From: Parietichytrium sp. I65-24A
Taxonomy: Eukaryota; Sar; Bigyra; Thraustochytrida; Thraustochytriidae
Assembly (NCBI GenBank): GCA_012862575.1
Contig: BLSF01000053.1
Coordinates: 1-64,000 of the forward strand
Length of the DNA stretch: 64,000 nucleotides
Reading direction: 5' to 3'
This document shows, one piece after another, positions 1 through 9,330 of the stretch. How positions within the stretch are numbered: the stretch's first letter is position 1; each line of letters opens with the position of its first letter. Position numbers and translations under genes: made by a program. Below the pieces are notes generated by a model that was given only the letters and a program-made list of their open reading frames with translations, was not told the origin of the DNA and did no database searches.

Positions 1-256
1 CGAAGCGTTTTGTTTCCATTGAGCGCCATGGCCACCGTGAACGCTCCACCTTGTCCCACGCAATCATCAAACCTGTGCGTGAAAGGAACGGCACCGTCAG
101 AAAACCAACTCGGCCGGCTCTTTCACTCAGCGGACGTCACCTCACTTACCACACGGCCACCTCTCGGTCGAGAGCGTTTTGTACTTCGCCCAACGAGTTC
201 ACACACCAGCATCTCAACGAGACGCCACAAATCCACCGGTCCTCGTACTTTCCCAT
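1..256 (-). CDS. Partial LRR protein, N-terminal exons (cut by window edge)
   Basis: Not flagged by simple ORF length; found by comparison with the LRR gene at 1892-5337. On the minus strand an ATG at 256-254 opens a 107-nt exon (150-256) ending in a GTAAGT donor. An acceptor at 73-74 starts a second exon (1-72) that leaves the window. The first exon encodes a cap beginning MGKYEDRWICG and ending VAVW. The whole gene's exon 1 begins MGRFEG and ends EAVW with the same phase-2 junction. Exon 2 reads WFDDC...ALNGNKTL, the first LRR, matching the second exon of the other gene (KLEGNKTLL). The two genes are therefore head-to-head paralogs. The rest of this gene lies to the left and cannot be judged. 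Confidence 0.72.
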
Positions 257-1891
257 CTTTCTCCGTTGCGTCAGCCTCCAGAACGCTTCGATCGCGTACA
301 ACGAAACCTATGACCTCCACTCTGCGAACTGCCCCGTGCCCTGCCCCGTGTCCGTGTCCGCGTGTTCTTTTCGGGGTGTGGGGGTGTGTGCCGTCTTATT
401 CCACTGAGAGTCAACATTATAGTTTTGTGTATCTGTGGTACCCCGAACCTCCAAACCGCCTGTTAGTTATCTTCTGAGTTTATCTTATAAGCGCGTAGGA
501 GTATTTGTCTATTGACGGCATAATTACTCTTAAAACCTAAGGTGGGAGAACAAGGAGCTGTTCCTTTTTTCTTTGTATGAATTTCTTCCAAACTTGAAAA
601 ATTCATTGAAAATTTTACGATCCCATCAAACGAGCACAAGTGACGTGGCCGACATGTGCAAGCAAACCCGTAGGCAAACCGCATTGACAGTGAGTTTTGA
701 GAGTTGTCGTATGTTGTCGTAGTTATCGTGAGCTTTCGAAGAACTGACCGTCTAGTTCAAATTAGACGACGAATACTGTGCAGTACTTCTAGATCCTGGG
801 ATGGGTACTGGAAATGCGTCCGACTCTTTCTGACTGAACAAGTCAAAGTGCGGCCGCCTTCGGTGGTTTTCTTCCTGCATGAGATTTGCGCCTGCCAGAG
901 TAAAAATTTGGATTGAACATTTATCTAAAGAGAGACTGATCTACGAGCCCTTCAAACAAGCACAGGTGGCGCAGCCGACATGTGCAAGCGCGTAGGCAAA
1001 TTGTGGAGTCAGGCTTACTCAGAGTAGAAAAAACTTGGATTGACTGTGAGCACTGACTGTGAGTAGAAAATTTTTGGATTGAAATTTTGAGTCAGGCTTA
1101 CTCGTAGCATAGGCTCTTGAGTAGGGCCACACCTTCGGCAGGCGTAATATCGCCTTACGGGAGATTCGGATTGATGACAGCTCTACTCCTCTCCGTAGAG
1201 TGCAGTGTGCAAAGCAGTAGAATTGTGTTCGCCGTAGAGTTTCCACTTGCTGGGGGGTCTAGAAAATGTGGTCTCAAAGAATTCGTTTTGGTGCGAGGAG
1301 CTTTGAACATCTCTGAACAGCAGCAAACATACCAGATCATACCAGTAACCGGTACTGATTGTCAGTACCGGTACACACCGGGAGAGCTTCGCAAATGCGC
1401 GCAGATTAGACTAGCGAAAACAAACCTTCATAACCGGTAAACTAAAGTTTATTAACCTCAACAACAACGTCGATCTTAAAGCCGGGAGATGCGAACGTTG
1501 GCTTACATCTGAAACATCCTGAGTACGGGTTTGATGAAAGTGTGAGATTTTCGTTCGACGACTTGAAAACTTTACGGATGCTCGCTTCCGCAAGTTTTCA
1601 AGTCCCTGCCATAGAATTGACCATCCCCACTATCCCCACTTTAACTCAGAATGCCAGTGCAGCGTAACCAAACCCTATGTGGGGGGATGTGGGGTGTGCA
1701 AGTGTATGCAACTTTCCGTAGTGACCGAATGTCACTGACTTCGGTAGAGTCGCGATTCTACGGGTTATTATACGACGCATGCCGGCTTTAGACGGTAAAC
1801 TCGAAACGGAGAAGAGGGCGGGAGACAACGCAAAGTAGCGGAGGCCATCACGTGCGCGAAAGCTAGAGACCGACAAGCTGAAGAAAAAAAG
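257..1891. other. Intergenic region between head-to-head LRR genes
   Basis: This shared upstream region of the two divergent LRR genes holds no convincing exon. It contains a degenerate direct repeat (about 628-675 and 958-1005, sharing the core GCCGACATGTGCAAGC and GTAGGCAAA) and three loose copies of a TTGGATTGA-containing motif (about 905, 1031 and 1073). A block at 1659-1681 with core GTGCAGCGTAA recurs at about 6971-6994. An ORF at 1117-1440 has no recognisable family and I do not call it a gene. Confidence 0.5.
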
Positions 1892-4800
1892 ATGGGCAGG
1901 TTCGAGGGGGTAGAGGTTGGAGCAGGCAAAATAGTGAGGTTTTGGCGTGTGGACTCGTTGAACGAAGGCCTTAGGGCGATTGGCTTTGGGGAAGAAGCCG
2001 TGTGGTGAGTTGACATTCATCAGACTGTTGAGTGGCGGAATACGTCGTTCCTAATGGTGCTTTCCTTTCACGCAGGATTGACTCGGGTTGCAAAGCGGGA
2101 CCAGATGGGGCGAAAAAGATCGCCGCCAAGCTCGAGGGAAACAAAACGCTCCTTAGGTTGAGGTAAGTCGTTCTCCAGAATTATAGGGAGTCTCGCATTA
2201 TGGCGCTACATTTCGAAATCTAGCGAGACTGTGACACTGGTTTCGTGGAAATACACTACGTGCTGACTTCGTTGGCGTTCACGTCACTTGGACACTGGCT
2301 CGGTGAAATGTGTGGTACTTTGCTACATTTCTCGAACTTGGTTGCTGACTTTTTGAAATGAATTAGATTTTATAAGAACGAGATTGGCGATGAAGGAGCA
2401 TCAGCGATCGGTCGCGGGTTGGAGAAGAACACTGCGCTGACTTCGTTGGAGTACGTGTGACTTTGACGCCGATTTGATGAAAACGTTTAGTCCTTGCTAA
2501 ACTTCTCGGACTTGTGGCTGATGACTTCATGCCTTTCTGTAATAAAATAGTCTTCATGAAAACGTGATTGGCAATGAAGGAGCATCAGCAATCGGTCGCG
2601 CTTTGGAGAAGAACATTGCGCTGACTACATTGCAGTACGTGTGACTTTGACACCGCTATGGTGAAAGAGATTACTCATGCGGAACTTTCTCGGACTTGGT
2701 GGCTGACGACTTCATGTCTTTTTGTGATGAAATAGTCTTAGGGACAATGACATTGGCGATGAAGGAGCATCAGCGATCGGCCGCGCGTTGGAGAAGAACA
2801 CTGTGCTGACTACGTTGTCGTACGTGTGACTTTGACACCGGTTTGTGAAAACTTTTCGCACTTGGCGAAGCTTTCTCGCTCTTGGTGGCTGACAATTTGT
2901 GCCTTTTGAAACGTAATAGTCTGAGCAGAAACAAATTTGGCGCTGAAGGAGCATCAGCGATCGGTCGCGCGTTGGAGAAGAACACTGCGCTGAATACGTT
3001 GGGGTACGTGCAACTTTGAGACCGGCTTCTCGAACTTAGTGGCTCTGACGGTTTCAATTCTTCTTATTCAGTCTTGAAGAAAGGAACCCTATAATCGACG
3101 CAGAGCTCAACAAAAACCGTCACCCTGCAATGCGCCATGAAAAGGAGCAATTCCTTAAAGTGGAAGAAGCACTGGCTTCGTTGGCGTACGTGTAACTCTA
3201 ACCCTTCACGGTTTGATTGATTGTACAGGTTCTTGTTGGACAAATTTGTTCTTTGTAGCTGACGATCTCATGTCTATTATTTCAGCCTTTCGTCGAGAAA
3301 TTTTGGCGCCGATGGAGCACTATCGATCGGTCGCTTGTCGGAGATGAAAGCAGAATTAAATTACTTGAAGTCGGCTCCAATTTCTAATCTTGGGAGATAC
3401 GAAGACCACTTGGTTTGCGGAACAAAGGCGTCCTATTTGACAGTGGATTCAGTCTTGAAGGGAATTGTGGCAGTTGTGAGAGGTGTACTCGAGGTCTGGT
3501 GAGTTAAGAATGGGACATAGCTCAGCATGTTTGTATAAATCTCACGGCGCCTTCATTATGTCGCGCAGGTTTGATTGTGAAGTGGATCTTGCCGAAGCGA
3601 CATTAATCGCCACGCAATTGGTGGAAAGCAAGACGCTCCGACTAGGGTAAGTCATTTAATTTCTGGCGGGGCCGATAAGTGTACGAAACCCTTGCGACAC
3701 TTCTAACAGAAACATGATTGAAATTGTTAGCTTCAAGAACAGCGGGATAAGTGTCGATGGCGCATTAGCTATCGGTCTTACGCTGGAGAAAAGCAGTGCC
3801 TTAATCAGTCTTTCGTACGTCGTTGTGATACAATTTGTGGTATACCACAGGTCTTTAAGTTGCTCACTGTTTTTTCAACTCTGTTCTTGGGCTGTCCGAA
3901 ACGAGCAGTCTTAGAGAAAGTCGCATCTTCGGCAAAACAGCGTCGGGAATCAGTCGCGCGTTAGCAAAAAACACACGGCTGACTACCTTAGAGTAAGTGA
4001 CACTGGCATTGTGAACTGGAAATTAGCATAAGAAATCCTGACTCTTCGTTTGTATGAATAGTATCGGAGGAAATATGATTTCAGATGATGGCGCATTTTG
4101 GATCAGTCGCGCATTGGAAAATAATTCTGCGCTGACTTCTCTTGAGTACGTGAGATAAGCCCGCTTTCCGATCCTGGAGTTGATTATTCTCAGCTCACTT
4201 GTGATATGGTATAATTATAGTCTTGGTCACAATTTCATTGGCAGTAGAGGTGCACTGGAAATAAGTCGGGCACTGGAAGCGAATTCTGCAGTAACCTATC
4301 TCGAGTTAGTTTCCTCTAGCTAGCGCTTAATCAAGTCTGTCACTGATCAACTAACTCTCAAGTTGTGCAACCCTGGAATTTAGTCTCAGTGTGAATGGTA
4401 TCGGGGAAGCAGGCGCATTAGCAATTGGTCACGCGATCGAATTGAACACTGCATTGACTCATCTTGAGTACGTGATCGTTTTGTCAGTCTTGTTTTGGAG
4501 GCTTTCCGTCGTCTCCATTTAAATTTTGAGTTCCGATTTTGCGACACGCTGACGCCCACTTTTAGTCTTAGAAGCAATGGCATTTTCGGCGAAGGAACTG
4601 CTGCGATCGGTGACGCATTGGAAAAGAATACTGTGCTTGCAACTCTCCCGTACGTGTTTTTTCTTCAGGTTTATCGAGAACCGCCGGCTAATTTCCATCT
4701 CGTCTGGCAGTCTGGAGGAGCGTTTTGTGGTTGACTTCGTTCGCGTGTTGAGCATTCGCATCTTCAAAACCGTTTTGGAGTGGCCAATTCTTGATACCTT

Positions 4801-5337
4801 TCACAGGTACGTCATTATTTTAATGCGCAACTCTTCTTATGCACCTCTTTTCATTGATAGTGGCGAGCTACGAATTCTCTGACATTTCATTTCATTCTAT
4901 TCAGTCCGGACAACCAGCTGAGTGGAGAACAGCAGTTCGTCGGCTCAGGCGATGCTATGGAAGACTCTTTCCGCATTGATTTGGTGACTACAATTACAAT
5001 TGCTCAGGTTGTTCTTTCGATAGCTCCAGTTGTAGGAGTTTTGTTTTTTAGAAAACGGAGAGGGATTATAGTTGAGTCTATCTTCGGCTCCCTGCTTTTC
5101 CTATCTTTTTTTGGAGCTATGATGATCGTCATTGCCGTCGAAGCTTCATCTGCACCCCTGTTGACCTCTCTGGTATTGGTCCTTACTCACTTCACTTCAA
5201 ATCTCGTGCTTGTTGTATGTGCTCAACTCGCTCATTCGCTCACACGGCATACTGTCAGAACCCCAGGGCCAGAAGTGCGTGCTCAGGGATCCCTGAGTGG
5301 AAGAAATGACCATAAGAAGGGTTATGAATTGGATTAG
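1892..5337 (+). CDS. Multi-exon LRR protein (NLRC3/RI-like repeats) with C-terminal membrane domain
   Basis: Predicted exons are 1892-2004, 2076-2162, 2367-2450, 2551-2634, 2736-2819, 2920-3003, 3072-3185, 3286-3498, 3569-3646, 3710-3814, 3909-3992, 4062-4145, 4221-4304, 4384-4467, 4566-4649, 4711-4806 and 4905-5337. Every intron is GT-AG and phase 2. The sum is 1995 nt, giving a 664-aa protein with an intact frame. Most exons encode one 28-residue LRR of the type NxIGDEGASAIGRALEKNT. Exon 8 ends in a second copy of the N-terminal cap (GRYEDHLVCG...LEVW), so the gene looks like two cap+LRR units joined in tandem. The last exon encodes about three hydrophobic segments (roughly residues 545-625) and a charged tail ending GYELD. 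No NACHT or kinase domain is visible. Function is unknown; membrane-anchored recognition or scaffolding is inference. The 4711-4806 exon is the least certain, and skipping it keeps the frame. Confidence 0.8.
2367..3071 (+). repeat. Tandem exon+intron units of the LRR array
   Basis: Four consecutive units begin at 2367, 2551, 2736 and 2920, spaced 184, 185 and 184 bp; the fourth is shortened to 152 bp. Each has an 84-nt LRR exon followed by an intron starting GTACGTGTGACTTTGA or near it and containing TTCTCGGACTTGTGGCTGA or near it before the acceptor. Introns are as alike as exons, which indicates recent tandem duplication or conversion of whole units and not selection on the protein alone. 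Confidence 0.85.
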
Positions 5338-5760
5338 CCGACTATGTAATGCCAGACTCTAACGAACAAGGAATCTTAGAGAACGAAGAACTGAAGAGAA
5401 CAAGGAATCCCAGAGAACAAGGAACGAGTCCCCCGAATCACTTCTTGCTCTTGCTCTCTTGGTTCTGTTGGAGACCTTGCTCTTGTTGGGCGCTTTGCGT
5501 TTCTGTGGTTCTTGAGACACGAACGAAAATTGCGTCTCAGGGCTGCTATTGTGTCGGTTCTAAAGTCTGGAAGGCAGGCCGCTCTGTCGACCGCCGAGGC
5601 GTATTTTTGTTTGAACTCCAGACTGCGTCTTTGCATCCGAGCGAGTTCATTTTGTTTGGCATCCGGATGAGCAGCCTTTGCTATTGCTTTCGGAACAAAT
5701 ATTGCACGTTCTTGTGACGTGGTGTAAAGGGGCTTTGCGATACTTCTTCGCCTTAAGTAA
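5309..5760. repeat. 3' flank of LRR gene; copy A of an inverted repeat
   Basis: This starts in the last codons of the LRR gene (CATAAGAAGGGT) and runs about 450 bp. It matches the reverse complement of about 8975-9330. Shared blocks include GCTCTTGCTCTCTTGGTTCT and GCGCTTTGCGTTTCTGTGGT. On the minus strand an open frame (5376-5801, 141 aa) contains KAIAKAAHPDAKQNEL, and the other copy keeps the matching peptide KAIGKAALPDATQNEL with several silent differences. That hints at past coding constraint, but I recognise no family. Copy A carries about 50 nt more than copy B in the middle. A second paralogous LRR gene may once have ended at about 9330 on the minus strand. Confidence 0.7.
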
Positions 5761-5799
5761 TCTATTGTTTTAAAATACTGCCCGAAAAGAATACCACTC

Positions 5800-6190
5800 A
5801 TATGCTTGCAGTGAACAACTCATTCCACTGGTATCGCTGTTCAACTCTTTTTTGTGCCTGACTCGCTCGCTGGGATCATCGTTTCTTGAGTCTCTTGATC
5901 AGCAGAGCATCTGCGTAGTACTCTACTCACCGTTCGTACCGTGGTATGACCATTGCTGTGCTTTGAATTGTATGGATGGATGTGGAAGACTCGTGCCATG
6001 CGCACCCCATTTTTTCGACAGCAGCTTGAAGCACCAGGCCAAGCAAGATTCTTCGCTGCAGTGAAAATCCCTGCTGATTGGGGTTGCCACCCTTGAACGC
6101 ACAACCCAGAAAACTTTAGAGTTGGTTTAGGAAACTACACAAAGTCTTAGGTTGTCCTATGAGGTTACCGGAAACTTGGCGATTCGAATT
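5800..6190. other. Non-coding or decayed sequence
   Basis: No intact gene is supported. A short open stretch on the plus strand near 5999-6085 reads MRTPFFRQQLEAPGQARF, which looks like degraded coding sequence, but it has no recognisable partner or family. Antisense ORFs here show no motif. Confidence 0.3.
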
Positions 6191-6194
6191 CAGG

Positions 6195-6660
6195 CGGACA
6201 TGGGTTGCTTTTCAATCAATCTGTATCGCTTATGATTTCTTTTAATGAACTGTTTTACATTATTGACCCGTCTCTTGAGCTTCTTGCAGTTTTCGTCATC
6301 TTCAAGCCAAGTATCGTCCTCGTAGGCAACCTTCAAGTTCTGCAGAACCTGCGTTGGAGTCTGATCCAAGTCCACTTGTAACTCATTCTGAATAAATGCC
6401 CAAAATGGGAAGGGATACCCAGTTGCCCGGTTCTTCCTGCTGCGAGAGCTGTATTCGTAGTCGGCTGCGCATTTGCCAAGGCTGGTACACGTGCACCTGT
6501 GTAGCTTGATGATTGACTCGGTGCGGCAGCCCCCTTCTTGCGGTGTGTTCGAATGTTTCCCACCCGCAGTATGAACTTCGTTTTGTTGGCGTCCAGCGTT
6601 AGCCATTCCTTGTGGTCTTCCAAAGAGTCCAGCGCCCGTTGATAACATTCAGCAGGAAGA
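6195..6660 (-). mobile_element. Degenerate DNA-transposon-like fragment, possibly MULE/FLYWCH type
   Basis: On the minus strand two overlapping frames (6333-6623 and 6190-6648) appear to be parts of one broken coding sequence. The upstream part reads EDHKEWLTLDANKTKF. The downstream part has a Cys-rich stretch HRCTCTSLGKC, then an aromatic/charged region and a basic helix CKKLKRRVNNVKQFIKR. The layout of a short Cys/His zinc-binding region followed by basic helices resembles the N-terminal part of MULE-type transposases, but no catalytic DDE region is present. The family name is a guess; the protein-like, frame-broken character is what the sequence shows. No terminal inverted repeats were found. 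Confidence 0.35.
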
Positions 6661-7069
6661 ACGCTTGTAGTGCAAACGCGTCAGTCCAGGCGTGAACTGT
6701 GGATTATATTATATACCTCCTGCACCTCTGCCGGTCAGGATCATGTCGCAGGGCTCGTGCAAGAACAGAGTCGGGCCGCAAGACTTGACTCTGTGCGAAT
6801 GCGAAAGAGAAAGCTGACGACGGCTACCTCCACCAAGCCCCGATTCCTACGAGCTGGCCCTCCCTGCCTCGTGGGACCCAATAATCTATGAGAGGTTTAA
6901 AGGAGTTCTGTTACCAGACGAAAGTGTCTGCAGCCCGACTCCAGTTGCGACCCGGAAATGCATGGGGCTATTTCAGTGAAGCCACGAAGTGCAGCGTAAA
7001 CAAACCCTATCGGAAGGTGGGGTAGGGCTATTTTCCCATTGGTTTTGGAGGAACGTTCGGTCTTGAGTA
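6661..7069. other. Intergenic stretch with LRR-promoter-like block
   Basis: No gene seen. At about 6971-6994 lies a block with core GTGCAGCGTAA followed by CAAACCCTAT, nearly identical to the block about 230 bp upstream of the LRR gene start at 1892, and both are followed by G-rich sequence. It may be the promoter remnant of a lost LRR paralog. Confidence 0.45.
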
Positions 7070-7728
7070 CTAGTACTCACGTCTGTATCACGCGCTCGCG
7101 CACAAAGTTCGATCTACACACGCTTGTCAACTGTCGGAGAGGCTCTCGGATTCAGCTTGCTCCCTGCCCCTCTCAGCAGTCAGTCAAGCCCACCTCTTGA
7201 GTCTCCTGAGCGTGAGCACCCCCGTTGGTTTCGTGCAGAGTAGGACGGAGTTCATTTTGGGAATGAGCGAGATAATGAACCCCTGAAAACCTTGCTGTAG
7301 GAGCGTGGATGTCGCAAATGTGCTTTGAAGTTGAATAGTATATCCGGGTAAACCTTACACACATTTTTGGCAAACAGAAAACCTTCAGACTAGGAAAATT
7401 GTACGGGAAACCTCTACGGTCACCGTACAGCAGACAAACATGTGAGATCCGTCCGACAAAGTCGACAACCCCGTGAGTTCGGTATCGCGTACTATTACTC
7501 GCGTCTGAATCACGCGCTCGCGCACAAAGTTTGATCTGCACATACTTTTCAACTGTCGGACGGACAGGCTCTCCGTGTCCCTCTCAGGAGAGGAGTCAGT
7601 CAAGCCCACCTCTTGAGTCTCGCGTGAGCACCCCCGTTGATTTCGTGTAGAGGAAGATGTAGTTTAGTTTACTCTATAGGAATGAGCGATAATGAACACC
7701 TGAATTCTGAAAACTTTGCCGTAAGATC
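7070..7728 (+). repeat. Direct duplication of a ~235-bp non-coding segment
   Basis: Segment 7070-7303 recurs at 7490-7728 with an offset of about 421 bp. Shared blocks include CACGCGCTCGCGCACAAAGT, GTCAGTCAAGCCCACCTCTT and GAGCACCCCCGTTG. The copies differ by scattered substitutions and small indels. Open frames in the two copies are not conserved, so this is probably a non-coding tandem duplication within the decayed region. Confidence 0.8.
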
Positions 7729-7807
7729 AATGCCTGCTAGGATCAAAGTGACGGTCATTCCAAGTCCGTGAATCCAAGCTTGAGGCAGACCCCATTCTAA
7801 GAACAAC

Positions 7808-8017
7808 ATGTTGACCAATCTTCTCCTGAACACCCTTCTCATTGTTCTTATCCTTGTTTTGTCGGCGTGTTTCCCACCCGTCCTTCTCGTAACTGTGCCG
7901 TTGTTGTTAGTCGTTCTTCTCGGATGGGGAGCTGTTACAATGTATCAGATGCCAGTTCTGGGAGTAGTTTTTGTGGGATTGCTGATGATGTTGGGCGGAG
8001 CGGGCTCTGGCAAGTAA
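7808..8017 (+). CDS. Small hydrophobic ORF, doubtful
   Basis: A 69-residue frame starting MLTNLLLNTLLIVLIL has two to three hydrophobic segments and ends GGAGSGK just before a GTAAGG that could be a splice donor. No homology is recognised and the surrounding sequence is decayed. It may be a chance ORF. The terminal GGAGSGK resembles a P-loop, but no ATPase domain follows in any frame. Confidence 0.15.
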   Translation: MLTNLLLNTLLIVLILVLSACFPPVLLVTVPLLLVVLLGWGAVTMYQMPVLGVVFVGLLMMLGGAGSGK

Positions 8018-8162
8018 GGTATGACACTTTGCACGTGCGTTGCATGCGCGATGACGGTGTCTGTGTGGACGACGAGTGTCAAGAAGATGATCACGTGGTG
8101 CAGATCGTGATCGGGATGAGTTTGTTCGCGTGTGCGTGATCCTGTTCTAGTGTGCTGAGTGT

Positions 8163-8850
8163 TCATGCGGAATCAGGAGACTGTCTCGTTGGTCGTACCT
8201 GGCGATTGGGCGCAAGACGAAAAGGAGGTCCCTGAGATATGTGAAAAAGGGTGGCGGAGAAGGATGGATCAAGAGTTTGAGCAAGCACGACACGTGCGAA
8301 GGGTGTTATTATGAATATTCCAAAATCAAGAATTCAAATTTATTTTGGCATCTGGCAAATTTGACCCTGTGCATCATCTCCTGAAGCTGAAGAACGCTCG
8401 TCCAAATCTAGTGATTGAGAGAACTGTTTGGGCGGCTCCATATCAGCGACTGGATGCTCGGAAAGGTCCTGAACATTTTCTTCACTGTGAGTACGTGGTG
8501 AATTGCCTTTCCAGATCTTCGGCCATGCGTCTTTCTACATAATTACCTCGTCGAAGTTTTCAAAAGGAAACGCACCGATGAAAACTAAAAAGAGGGGTGT
8601 ATTGGGGACCATTGTCTGGCACTTTGACGGGCAAGGGACGCGCCTAAAGGAAGGCTTTATACCCTCATATCGTTGTGAAAATCGCGGAGACAGACTTCAC
8701 GGAAGCACAACTGCAGGACCTCGCGGTCCATGAATCGATAAGTAGATGTGTGGATTCGATCGTGTCCGCTACTCTCATCGGTGCGGCGCTCGATGTGCTG
8801 GACGACAGCGCAAGAGGATGTCTTCCCTGCTCATTTGAAAACTGACTAAA
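8163..8850 (+). pseudogene. Decayed coding remnants of unknown family
   Basis: Several short plus-strand frames in different phases look protein-like: one from 8163 (51 aa, rich in charged residues), one containing FDPVHHLLKLKNARPNLV (8345-8542), one containing GTIVWHFDGQGTRLKEG (8503-8733), and one near 8660-8845 reading IVVKIAETDFTEAQLQDL. Together they suggest one gene that lost its reading frame. I do not recognise the family. Confidence 0.35.
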
Positions 8851-8974
8851 TGGTCCAGTGCGCAGCGATACGCAGCCCTCAGAAAAGCGTCATTGATCTT
8901 TTTATCCTGCTCGACGACAAGGTCAACGCGGGTTCTTGGCTCGTCATGTTTCTAGAGCGAAGATACTGGACCAC

Positions 8975-9330
8975 TTTTACCTCGCAAGGCCCCTTAACAC
9001 CACGACACAAGAAGCGCAATGTTCGTTTCAAAAGCAATAGGAAAGGCTGCTCTTCCGGATGCCACACAAAACGAACTCGTTCGAATGCAAAGACGGAGCC
9101 AAGAGTTGAAGCGAAAATCTGCCTGAGTTTTAGGTTAGGTTAGGTATCCCAAGAACCACAGAAACGCAAAGCGCTCAGCAAAAGCAAGGTCTCCAAGAGA
9201 ACCAAGAGAGCAAGAGCAACGACGACACAATCATGTGGGGACTAGCTTCTTCAAATTTCGGCTAGCTAGCTAGCTCTATAGTCGGCTACTACAACTCCAT
9301 ACCCTTCTTATGACTGAGAGTTCTAACCCC
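8975..9330. repeat. Copy B of the inverted LRR-flank repeat
   Basis: The reverse complement of this segment matches 5309-5760, including the LRR stop-codon neighbourhood (TAGCCGACTAT and CATAAGAAGGGT). On the plus strand an ATG at 9019 opens 36 codons (MFVSKAIGKAALPDATQNEL...) homologous to part of the minus-strand frame of copy A. A short run of TTAGGT repeats (about 9131-9147) sits where copy A carries extra sequence. Confidence 0.7.

Noticed and set aside
10-477. 155-aa plus-strand ORF at the left edge
   Set aside because: It overlaps antisense exons of the LRR paralog and has a low-complexity Thr/Pro/Ser composition with no motif.
4669-4806. LRR-gene exon starting at 4669
   Set aside because: It would need a 19-nt intron; the acceptor at 4709-4710 gives a 61-nt intron in the same phase.
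7990-8017. P-loop-like GGAGSGK at the end of a small hydrophobic ORF
   Set aside because: No NTPase domain follows in any frame and the motif lies inside a hydrophobic run, so it is probably chance.
9131-9147. TTAGGT repeats as interstitial telomere
   Set aside because: Only about three short units, not a known telomere unit for certain, and inside a decayed repeat.
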